From positions 1 to 44,088 of the forward strand of contig JAFPVP010000033.1 of assembly GCA_017412925.1 (NCBI GenBank): 44,088 nt of DNA. Reading direction: 5' to 3'. The translations under genes and the position numbers were made by a program. Below the pieces are notes generated by a model. That model was given only the letters and a program-made list of their open reading frames with translations, was not told the origin of the DNA and did not search any database. Shown one piece after another: positions 7,914-15,233 of this stretch. The number at the start of each line of letters is the position of its first letter. Position 1 is the stretch's first letter. This DNA comes from Selenomonadaceae bacterium (lineage in GTDB: Bacteria; Bacillota; Negativicutes; Selenomonadales; Selenomonadaceae).

Positions 7914-9051
7914 ATTGCTGAATAATCCTTTCAAGCCGCCGCGCAAAATTCACGGGCGAAAAATCTTCTCCCGCCGCCTTGAGATTTTTTGAGTACGTCG
8001 GAAAATTTTCGTCGAAGCCGTTGATAAAATTCTCCAGCACGTGCGCCAAGTCGTCGAGGTTACCGCTGTGAAAAGTTTCGCCGACGCGGTACAGCTCGAA
8101 AACTTCGGGATTCATGTCGTCGCTTGCCACCACGGGTTTTCCGAAGCCGATCGCCGTGAAGAGCATGCCGCCCCAATGATAACGATAGCGCGGCGCAGAA
8201 TACGGCATCAACAGCGCGTCGACGTTCAGAATCGCCCGTTGCCACTCCGCGCCAATTAAGCCCTTGTGCAAAAAACTCAAGCCTTCGACGCCGCGATATT
8301 GCCCGATAATTTTTTCAAAGTCGTCCGAATCCTCCGCGTGCATCGTCGAGCCTTGAACTTGCAATTCAACCCGCCGCGTGTAATTTCCTTTAAGATAAAC
8401 CTCCAACAACCCGCGCAGATTTTTTTCCCGTCGATATTGTCCGAAAAATCCAATCTTTAAAGGCGCATTCATTGCGCATTGCGCATTACGCATTACGCAT
8501 TGCAAGTCGCGGGCGGTGTAAGTCGGCGGATAAATCGTAAAAATATTTTCGCGCCGCTCACCAAAAATATTGTCGCCGAACATCAGCACGACGGGCTTGA
8601 TATTTTTGTTCGCAGAAAGTTTATCAGCCGCCGCCAAAAATTTCGGAGCCTCGGCGGGATTGATTCCGTGCAAGATAAAAATCAGCGGCACGGAAATTTT
8701 TTTCAACGCGCTGTGATTCAACGCCCGCAAATATCTGTAAGTTGACGTCGGGACAATCAGCGCGTCGAAATTTTTTTGAGCCTCAAAAAGCTGACTGTAC
8801 CACCGCTGCCGATTAATTTCGCGCTTCGCCGCCGCAAAAATTTTCTTCAGCCCGCGCGAGTTCGTGTAAGTGACGGCGTCGCCCTTGAGCCGCGTGACCG
8901 GCGTTTGATAATCGAATTGGAAGGAAAAATTTTCGGGAACAAAAAATTCGACCGCGTGACCAAGCCCGCGAAATTCTTCAACCAAAATCCTGTCGAATTC
9001 TACTTCGTGACCGCCGGGCGTCATTATGTTTTCAAATATCGCTATTCGCAC
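7912..9051 (-). CDS. Glycosyltransferase (GT4-like) with in-frame heptamer repeat
   Basis: A 379-residue GT-B type glycosyltransferase. It begins with VRIAIFENIMTPGGHEVEFD. The donor half holds KIGFFGQYRREKNLRGLLEV and a late FTAIGFGKPVVASDDMNPEV block. I prefer GTG 9049-9051 as start because GGAGG stands 7 bases upstream; TTG at 9055-9057 is only 1 base from that site. The gene overlaps the VirK/YbjX gene by 20 bases, so the two are coupled. Five 7-base tandem units lie inside it (8470-8504), encoding an odd C/M/N/A-rich stretch (QCVMRNAQCAMNA). A change of copy number would break the frame. Product: probably a surface-sugar transferase; donor and acceptor unknown. Confidence 0.82.
   Translation of the reverse strand: MRIAIFENIMTPGGHEVEFDRILVEEFRGLGHAVEFFVPENFSFQFDYQTPVTRLKGDAVTYTNSRGLKKIFAAAKREINRQRWYSQLFEAQKNFDALIVPTSTYRYLRALNHSALKKISVPLIFILHGINPAEAPKFLAAADKLSANKNIKPVVLMFGDNIFGERRENIFTIYPPTYTARDLQCVMRNAQCAMNAPLKIGFFGQYRREKNLRGLLEVYLKGNYTRRVELQVQGSTMHAEDSDDFEKIIGQYRGVEGLSFLHKGLIGAEWQRAILNVDALLMPYSAPRYRYHWGGMLFTAIGFGKPVVASDDMNPEVFELYRVGETFHSGNLDDLAHVLENFINGFDENFPTYSKNLKAAGEDFSPVNFARRLERIIQQ
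8470..8504 (+). repeat. Tandem heptanucleotide repeat, 5 units
   Basis: Five consecutive 7-base units read CATTGCG, CATTGCG, CATTACG, CATTACG, CATTGCA on the plus strand. They lie inside the coding region of the minus-strand glycosyltransferase 7912-9051. The unit length is not a multiple of three, so gain or loss of one unit shifts the frame. Confidence 0.9.
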
Positions 9052-9955
9052 GTTCAAACCTCCGCAACGTTTCAGAAATCGCCGCGTCCAATTCGTCAAG
9101 CATGGCGAACCGCCGCCGATATTGTGCCCGCTTATGCGACGGAATTTCCTCGACGGTCTTGCGCGTCTCGACAAGCGGCAATTCAAAAAATCTGGCGTCG
9201 TTCGTCGGAGTGCCGCCCGCCTCCGCCCAAAAATCGCTGAACGAAGTTTTCAACTTCCTATCGCGGCGCACGTGGTTGTTGGCGTAGTAGCCCTCGTTGG
9301 TGACGGCGAAAATTTTTTTCACGCCCAAAGACCGAGCCACACTCTGCGCGGCGTAGAGAATTAAATTTTTCGTGCGGTAAGCGTGGCATTTTTTGGTTAT
9401 GCGCTTGACTAAATCCTTTGCGTCGTCGACGTTGGGACCTTGCATCGCGCCAATCCACATCGCCCAATTTTTTTCGGCGTCACGCGCTATCCAAAACAAA
9501 ATTTGATAGACCGGCACTTCATCTGGCAAGTTGAACATCACGGCGGCGAGTCCTTCTTTGCGTTGTCCAGATTCGGCGCACAGAACCAAATTCATTTCGC
9601 CCAAAGTTTCGTCGAGCGGCATTCTCCACAGCTCAATTTTTTTGTCGCCGTAAAGTTTCAGCATGAAGTCTTCGTTGAAACGCGCCGATAAAAAACTCAT
9701 GTTCTCTTCAATCAGCCGAGCCCGCTCCTCGAACGTCGACCGATGATAAAAAAATGCCCGCGTCGCCTGTTCGTAGACAAAAGGATAACCTGCCGCTACT
9801 TTTGCTAGCAATTCCGATTGCGCGAAAAATTTTTCCAAGCGGCTCATGCGTTGCGGGTGCAGAAGGCAACGCGCCACGAACACTGCAAAACGGTGCGCCT
9901 CCCGCGGATTGTTCAGGTCGTAAATTTTTTTCCCAAGTTCAATGAAGTTGCTCAT
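9032..9955 (-). CDS. VirK/YbjX family protein (DUF535)
   Basis: A 307-residue protein of the DUF535 family (VirK of Shigella, YbjX of E. coli), linked in enterobacteria to envelope and LPS-related phenotypes; its chemistry is unknown. Recognisable pieces are KCHAYRTKNLILYAAQ, VTNEGYYANNHVRRDRKLK, FSDFWAEAGGT, FELPL and the C-terminal EEIPSHKRAQYRRRFAMLDEL. The ATG at 9953-9955 follows AGGAGA. An 18-codon upstream frame with a stronger site ends over this start (see 9939-9995). The following glycosyltransferase overlaps it by 20 bases, supporting a shared surface-polysaccharide role. Confidence 0.82.
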   Translation of the reverse strand: MSNFIELGKKIYDLNNPREAHRFAVFVARCLLHPQRMSRLEKFFAQSELLAKVAAGYPFVYEQATRAFFYHRSTFEERARLIEENMSFLSARFNEDFMLKLYGDKKIELWRMPLDETLGEMNLVLCAESGQRKEGLAAVMFNLPDEVPVYQILFWIARDAEKNWAMWIGAMQGPNVDDAKDLVKRITKKCHAYRTKNLILYAAQSVARSLGVKKIFAVTNEGYYANNHVRRDRKLKTSFSDFWAEAGGTPTNDARFFELPLVETRKTVEEIPSHKRAQYRRRFAMLDELDAAISETLRRFERANSDI

Positions 9956-9995
9956 AATCTCTCCTCTGCGAGCCGATTATAATTTCTTCTGTCAT
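9939..9995 (-). CDS. Possible leader peptide (uORF) of the VirK/YbjX gene
   Basis: An 18-codon frame MTEEIIIGSQRRDYEQLH starts at ATG 9993-9995, behind a near-perfect TAAGGAGG site about 7 bases upstream. Its TGA stop (9939-9941) falls 12 bases inside the VirK/YbjX coding region, so termination could feed reinitiation at that gene's ATG. It also lies antisense to the first codons of the plus-strand glycosyltransferase. It may be a translated leader, a misplaced start, or chance. Confidence 0.35.
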   Translation of the reverse strand: MTEEIIIGSQRRDYEQLH

Positions 9996-12293
9996 ACAAA
10001 CTTCCTCCTTAAATCCTGTAAGCGGTATGATATTGAATTTTGGGCGGAATGTAAAGCGGGGAATATTCCTGTTGACTTTAAAGGCGGTTTTTATTATCTT
10101 TGGCAAGAGGTGAAAATTTTGGGCTTGAAGATGAAAATTTACCGCGCCTTGACGGGTTCGACGATTAGAAGTTTTGTCCGTCGCGTCGACGAATTCTGCG
10201 CGAATAATTTACCGACTGTACGCGAGAAGATTTTTTTGCCGCTCAAAGCCGCCGCTAAGACTGCGCTACTTAAATTCTCCATGGCACGCGGAAAAAAATC
10301 TGCGCGGGCGGTGAACTTTTGGAAAGTCTCCACGCGCGAAAATTTTTCGCCGCTCGTCAGCGTCATCGTCCCGAATTTTAATCACGCACCCTTTCTGCCT
10401 CAACGCCTCGAAACAATTTACAACCAGACTTACCGAAACTTTGAAGTTATTCTGCTCGACGACGCCTCCACCGACAACAGCCGCGAAATTTTAAAAGATT
10501 TCCAAGCAAAACACATGAACAACACGCGGATAATCTTTAATCAAAAAAATTCTGGCGGCGTCTTCAATCAGTGGCGCAGGGGAATTGAGGCGGCTCGCGG
10601 CGATTTAATTTGGATTGCCGAGAGCGACGACTTCAGCGCGGAAAATTTTTTATCGGAGCTGGTGCCCGCCTTCGCCGACGACGCAATTCAACTTGCCTTC
10701 TGCCGCACGAATTTTATTCAAGACGAGAAAAAAATTTTCACCACCGAACAATATCTAGCCGATTTGCCCGCGTTCGATTGGGCTAAAGATTTTGCCGTGA
10801 CCGCCGCCGAATTTGTCGACCAGGGCTTTGCGATTAAAAATATTATCCCGAACGTCAGCAGCGTCCTCTTCCGCAAACGCAAAACTTTTCCCGAAATTTG
10901 TTTGGATATGAAACTCTGCGGCGATTGGGCGTTCTACCTCGACACGATTAAGGGTGGTTGCGTTTACTATTCGCCGCGCGCCACGAATTTTTACCGCGTC
11001 CACAAAAAAAGCACGTCTCTAAAAATTCAGAAGGAGCCGCGCTATTTTATTGAGCACGAACGCATTGCCGAATTCGTCGCGGAAAATTATCGCGTGCCCG
11101 CCGAAGTTCACGAAGCCCACTTCAGCAAGCTGGAGGAGCATTTTTTCGGCTACTACGGCGGCAAGGACATTCACCAACTTAAAAAACTTTTCGACATGAA
11201 AAAAATTTTGGGCGTCAAGCGCAAGCCGAATATTTTAATGGGCGTCTTCGCGATGAGTATCGGCGGCGGCGAAACTTTCCCGCTGATTCTCGCCAACGAA
11301 CTGCGCCGCAAAGGTTATCCCGTCACGGTTTTGGATTTCCAAATGGCGGACGATTTGCCCGACATTCGCAAGAAAATGGAGCCGACGGTGCCGCTGATTT
11401 ACCTGAACGAGACGGGCGGGCTTGCCGAGGTCGTTGCGCAATTTAAAATCGATTTGATTCACACGCACCACGGCGCGACAGATTCGGCAACGAGTTACGT
11501 CGTCGAGAACAATCCGAACTTGCGCCACGTCGTCACGCTCCACGGCATGTACGAGGCAACCGACGCCGTTTATCGCAAAGAAATTCTTGAGCGCGTGAAA
11601 AAATCCGTCAGCGCGTTCGTCTACATTGCCGAGAAAAATTTGTTGCCGTTCAAGGAATGCGACTTCGGACACCGTGAAATTTTTTTCAAGATTGGCAACG
11701 GACTGGAGCCTCTGCCGATAAATCCCGTTGCCCGCGCAGATTTGAACATTCCCGCAAATTCTTTCGTGGCGTGTGTCGTGAGCCGTGCCATTCCGCAAAA
11801 AGGTTGGCAGGCGGCGATTGACGCGGTTAAACTCGCCAACACGAACGGCGAACAGCGAATTGATTTAATTCTGGTCGGCGCGGGCGAAATGTACGACAAA
11901 CTTAAAAATCGCGTGCCGGAATTCGTGCACTTAGTCGGCTTCAAAAGCAACGTGCGCGATTATCTGGCGGCGGCGGATATTGGTTTGTTGCCGAGCGAAT
12001 ACGCGGGCGAAAGTTTTCCGCTTTTGATTATCGACAGCTTTTTTGCCGGACGCCCCGTCGTCAGCTCGAATCTTGGCGAAGTTCCTGCGATGATTGAGGA
12101 GGCGGGAATCGTCTTTGATTTAGTCGGAGGAAAGGTTCCCGTCGCCGAGCTTGCCAAAATTCTGCGCAACCTTGCTGATAATCCCGCCGCTTACTACAAA
12201 ATAAAAAATCACGTCGCCGCCGCCCTCAAAAAATTTTCGATTGAACACGTCACGGAAAAATATATCGCGGTCTACGAGGGCAGAGCTTTATGA
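9942..12293 (+). CDS. Two-domain glycosyltransferase (GT2 + GT4 fusion)
   Basis: A 783-residue protein. Residues about 137-340 are a GT2 domain (SVIVPNFNHAPFLPQRLE, then VILLDDASTDNS and a WIAESDD metal motif). Residues about 428-783 are a GT4 domain (GVFAMSIGGGETFPLILA, later GNGLEPLP and SEYAGESFPLLIIDSFFAG). It probably adds two sugars in sequence to a surface polysaccharide. The start is uncertain: ATG 9942 has no ribosome-binding site and overlaps the divergent gene. TTG 10119 is in frame with AGAGGTG 6 bases upstream and would still leave both catalytic domains. It is coupled to the RgpF-like gene by an ATGA overlap. Confidence 0.88.
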   Translation: MKLLIISPLRADYNFFCHTNFLLKSCKRYDIEFWAECKAGNIPVDFKGGFYYLWQEVKILGLKMKIYRALTGSTIRSFVRRVDEFCANNLPTVREKIFLPLKAAAKTALLKFSMARGKKSARAVNFWKVSTRENFSPLVSVIVPNFNHAPFLPQRLETIYNQTYRNFEVILLDDASTDNSREILKDFQAKHMNNTRIIFNQKNSGGVFNQWRRGIEAARGDLIWIAESDDFSAENFLSELVPAFADDAIQLAFCRTNFIQDEKKIFTTEQYLADLPAFDWAKDFAVTAAEFVDQGFAIKNIIPNVSSVLFRKRKTFPEICLDMKLCGDWAFYLDTIKGGCVYYSPRATNFYRVHKKSTSLKIQKEPRYFIEHERIAEFVAENYRVPAEVHEAHFSKLEEHFFGYYGGKDIHQLKKLFDMKKILGVKRKPNILMGVFAMSIGGGETFPLILANELRRKGYPVTVLDFQMADDLPDIRKKMEPTVPLIYLNETGGLAEVVAQFKIDLIHTHHGATDSATSYVVENNPNLRHVVTLHGMYEATDAVYRKEILERVKKSVSAFVYIAEKNLLPFKECDFGHREIFFKIGNGLEPLPINPVARADLNIPANSFVACVVSRAIPQKGWQAAIDAVKLANTNGEQRIDLILVGAGEMYDKLKNRVPEFVHLVGFKSNVRDYLAAADIGLLPSEYAGESFPLLIIDSFFAGRPVVSSNLGEVPAMIEEAGIVFDLVGGKVPVAELAKILRNLADNPAAYYKIKNHVAAALKKFSIEHVTEKYIAVYEGRAL

Positions 12294-13348
12294 GTTTTTA
12301 TCGCACAGCCAGAAGTTTCATCGGCAAAAATTTCGTGCACCCGTTCGAGGAATTTTGCGCAATTCACCGCCCCGAAATTTACGAATACATTTACTACGAC
12401 TTGAGACTTAAGACTAAGCGCGAAGACTGCGGCGACGCTTTTTTTATGCAAGTGGAGTGCATGGAAAATTTTGTTCGGCTCAAGCGCGGCAAAGATTTCG
12501 CCTTGAAAGTTCCGCTGAATTTTACTGCGCTGCCCGTCAATTTTAAAATCGCGGCGGTCGTTCACATTTTTTATCCCGAACTCGCCGCCGAGTTGAAAAA
12601 TCTTCTGCGCAACATTCCCTGCGCGGTCGACGTTTTTATTTCCACGACTTCGCCCGAAAAAAAATCCGCGATTGAAAAAGTTTTCAGCGACTTCGACAAA
12701 GGCTCCGTCACGATAAAAATTTTCGACAATCGCGGGCGCGACATTGCGGCGGCGTTCGTCGGCTTCAGAGAAATTTACAGCGGCTACGATGTGTGCGTTC
12801 ATATCCACAGCAAAAAATCGCCACACGCTGAAAAAATTCTGCGCGGCTGGCGCGACCATCTTTACAAAAATCTTTTGGGTAGTCCCGAAATTGTCGGCGG
12901 CATCTTGAAAATTTTGGCGGACGAGAAAGTCGGCGTCGTCTTCCCGCAATATTTTGATTCGATTCGCGTCTCGATTAATTGGGGCGAAAATTATCACGCC
13001 ACGAAAAATTTTCTGCGCGGGCTGGGAATTGAAATTAGCCACCGCAACTTACTTGAATTCCCTGCCGGTTCGATGTTTTGGTTTAAGCCCAAAGCCCTCG
13101 TGCCGCTCCTAGACAGCAGGCTGACGTTCGACGATTTCCCCGAAGAGCGCGGACAAATTGACGGGACGCTTGCCCACGTGATTGAGCGGGCATTTTTATT
13201 TGTCGTGGAGGCGGCGGGCTTCACGTGGATAAAAGTTGACAGCGACGAAAAATTTTTCCGCACGACGCCGCTTTTAAAATCCCGTTCGCAAGCCGAGCTG
13301 ACAGCCAACATGGAACGGGCGCGGCGTTCGGTTTTAAAAAGATATTAG
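12290..13348 (+). CDS. RgpF-like rhamnan synthesis protein
   Basis: A 352-residue protein with the RgpF pattern: an AAVVHIFYPELAAEL block, then VFISTTSP, FDNRGRDIAAAF, HIHSKKSPH and FPAGSMFWFKP. Family members, named from streptococcal rhamnose-glucose polysaccharide synthesis, are glycosyltransferase-like proteins that extend rhamnan chains; many also occur fused to other transferases in O-antigen clusters. The first ~80 residues are less typical. The start codon overlaps the stop of the GT2-GT4 gene by 4 bases. Most likely a third sugar-adding enzyme of the same polysaccharide. Confidence 0.8.
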   Translation: MSFYRTARSFIGKNFVHPFEEFCAIHRPEIYEYIYYDLRLKTKREDCGDAFFMQVECMENFVRLKRGKDFALKVPLNFTALPVNFKIAAVVHIFYPELAAELKNLLRNIPCAVDVFISTTSPEKKSAIEKVFSDFDKGSVTIKIFDNRGRDIAAAFVGFREIYSGYDVCVHIHSKKSPHAEKILRGWRDHLYKNLLGSPEIVGGILKILADEKVGVVFPQYFDSIRVSINWGENYHATKNFLRGLGIEISHRNLLEFPAGSMFWFKPKALVPLLDSRLTFDDFPEERGQIDGTLAHVIERAFLFVVEAAGFTWIKVDSDEKFFRTTPLLKSRSQAELTANMERARRSVLKRY

Positions 13349-13360
13349 AGGTGAGGAACT

Positions 13361-15079
13361 TTGAACTTGGACGGCTTCTCGATGCGTCCGCTGACTTTGG
13401 AGCTAGAAAAAAATTTGGTTGGCGGGCGCGTCGACAAAATCACGCAACAGAACAAAGCAAACTTGACATTCACGGTGCGTCAGCCGGGCAAAACTTTTCT
13501 GTTGAGAATTTCACTCGCGCCGCAAAATCCGTCAGTGCACTTGCTGAAAAAATCGCCGGAAAATTTGCCGGAGCCGCCGACGTTTTGCATGGTGCTAAGA
13601 AAAAATTTGGAGGGCGGAAGAATTGCGGCGATTCGTCAGCACGAACTCGACAGGATAATTTTTATCGACGTGGATTCAATCGGGGCGGGCGGAAAAATTC
13701 AGACGTTCACGCTGGCGGCGGAACTTATCGGCAAGTACAGCAACTTGATTCTGATTTCCGACGGGCTGATTGTCGACGCGCTGAAAAAAATCGGCACCAA
13801 CTCCAGCCGCGTCCGAACCGTTCTACCCAATCAAAATTATCAGTTGCCGCCCGCGCAGGACAAGCTTGACATCTTCGCGACCGACGCAGAAAAAATTTTG
13901 GCGCACATTCAAGCCGATAAAGATTCGCGGCTCGACAAGGCGATTATGAATTCTTGTCAAGGCTTCGGTCCGCAAAGCGTCCGCGAGACGATTTATCTTG
14001 CGGGACTTCCAAACGACATAAAAATTTCCGCGCTTGACGCCGCTGACTTCGACAGCCTGAAAGCCGCGTTGATTGAAATAAAAGAAAATTTTGTTCCTTG
14101 TATGGTTGAGGACGCGGGAAAAATTTTGGCAATCTCCGCCGTCAAGCTAAATTATCTGCGCGGCAACGTTCGGACGTTTGAAACTTTATCCGAACTTTTG
14201 GAAACCGCCGACGAAATTTCTGGTAGCTACGTGCCGCCCGACAAAGAAAAATTTTCTAAGCTCGTCAACAACGAACTGCGCCGCGCCACAAATAAAATTT
14301 CCGTGCTGGAAAATGAACTCGCCGCCGCCGAAAATGCCGACGATTGGAGGATTCGCGCAGATAATCTCTCGACGTATCGCTACCAATTCAAAGACCACGC
14401 TGACGACGCGGTTACCGTTGACAACATTTACGACGGCGAAAAAATTTCAATCCCGCTCGACCGCCGCTTGACCATCGCCGCCAACGTCCAAGCCTTCTAC
14501 AAAAAATACGACAAGCTCAAGCGTTCGACGAAATTTATCGCCGAGCAGATTGAACTTTGCCGCGAAGAAATTTTTTATCTGGAGAGCATTGCGCACGCGC
14601 TGACCGCCTCGACCACGCTTGTTGACATCGACGAGATTCGCACGGAATTAATCGCGGGCGGCTACCTTAAAGAAGCTAAGAAACGTACCGCGCCGAGTAA
14701 GAAGCCCCAGCCGCTGAAATTTTTTGCGCCCGACGGCACAGAAATTTTGGTTGGGAAAAATAATTCGCAGAACGACCGCTTGACATTTAAAATCGCCGCG
14801 CCTGATGATTTGTGGCTCCACACCAAAGAAATCACCGGCTCGCATGTCATCGTTCGTTCAAGCCAAGTCAGCGACGAAACTTTACAATTCGCCGCCGAAA
14901 TCGCCGCGCATTTTTCCAAGGCTCGCGACTCCTCGAAAGTTCCCGTCGACTACGTTCAGTGCAAATTCGTCAAGAAACCTTCGGGCGCGAAGCCTGGCTT
15001 TGTCATCTTCACGAATCAGCGCACGATTTACGTCACGCCGCGCGAAAATTTCTCCCAACAGTTGACAGATAAATTTTAG
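13361..15079 (+). CDS. rqcH: RqcH / NFACT ribosome quality-control protein
   Basis: A 572-residue member of the NFACT family (older name: fibronectin-binding protein FbpA). In Bacillus, RqcH recruits tRNA-Ala to stalled 50S subunits and adds C-terminal alanine tails. The NFACT-N domain starts at once (LDGFSMRPLTLELEKNLVGG). A central coiled coil spans about residues 290-460 and includes repeated Glu/Lys heptads. The NFACT-R domain has the motif DLWLHTKEITGSHVIVR near residue 485. The start is TTG 13361-13363 behind GAGGTGAGG. It follows the RgpF-like gene by 12 bases, an unusual position next to a polysaccharide operon. Confidence 0.95.
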   Translation: MNLDGFSMRPLTLELEKNLVGGRVDKITQQNKANLTFTVRQPGKTFLLRISLAPQNPSVHLLKKSPENLPEPPTFCMVLRKNLEGGRIAAIRQHELDRIIFIDVDSIGAGGKIQTFTLAAELIGKYSNLILISDGLIVDALKKIGTNSSRVRTVLPNQNYQLPPAQDKLDIFATDAEKILAHIQADKDSRLDKAIMNSCQGFGPQSVRETIYLAGLPNDIKISALDAADFDSLKAALIEIKENFVPCMVEDAGKILAISAVKLNYLRGNVRTFETLSELLETADEISGSYVPPDKEKFSKLVNNELRRATNKISVLENELAAAENADDWRIRADNLSTYRYQFKDHADDAVTVDNIYDGEKISIPLDRRLTIAANVQAFYKKYDKLKRSTKFIAEQIELCREEIFYLESIAHALTASTTLVDIDEIRTELIAGGYLKEAKKRTAPSKKPQPLKFFAPDGTEILVGKNNSQNDRLTFKIAAPDDLWLHTKEITGSHVIVRSSQVSDETLQFAAEIAAHFSKARDSSKVPVDYVQCKFVKKPSGAKPGFVIFTNQRTIYVTPRENFSQQLTDKF

Positions 15080-15182
15080 TGTGCTAAATTTTCCGCGATT
15101 GATAAGAACGAAAATTTTTCGGCAAAGGAAGTTCCTGACTTTATGACACTTGAGGTTTTAAATTCTTACTTCCCGCCGACAG

Positions 15183-15215
15183 AACAGGGGCGGTTTCGAC
15201 CGTCCTTGTTTTGAT
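15183..15215 (+). terminator. Terminator between rqcH and the 649-residue gene
   Basis: A 12-bp stem (AACAGGGGCGGT with its partner, two G-U pairs) closes a TTCG tetraloop and is followed by a short T-rich stretch. The T-run is interrupted, so termination may be partial. The next gene's AAAGGAGG site follows immediately. Bases 15080-15182 show no gene. Confidence 0.6.
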
Positions 15216-15233
15216 TTAAAAGGAGGTTTTTGC

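Noticed and set aside
10072..10100. TTGACT-17-TATCTT promoter before the GT2-GT4 gene
   Set aside because: The implied start lies on top of the AGAGGTG site of the TTG 10119 candidate, and the -10 is poor. Not firm enough to list as a feature.
12272..13042. 256-codon minus-strand frame opposite the RgpF-like gene
   Set aside because: Shadow of a recognised gene, with no ribosome-binding site or family pattern.
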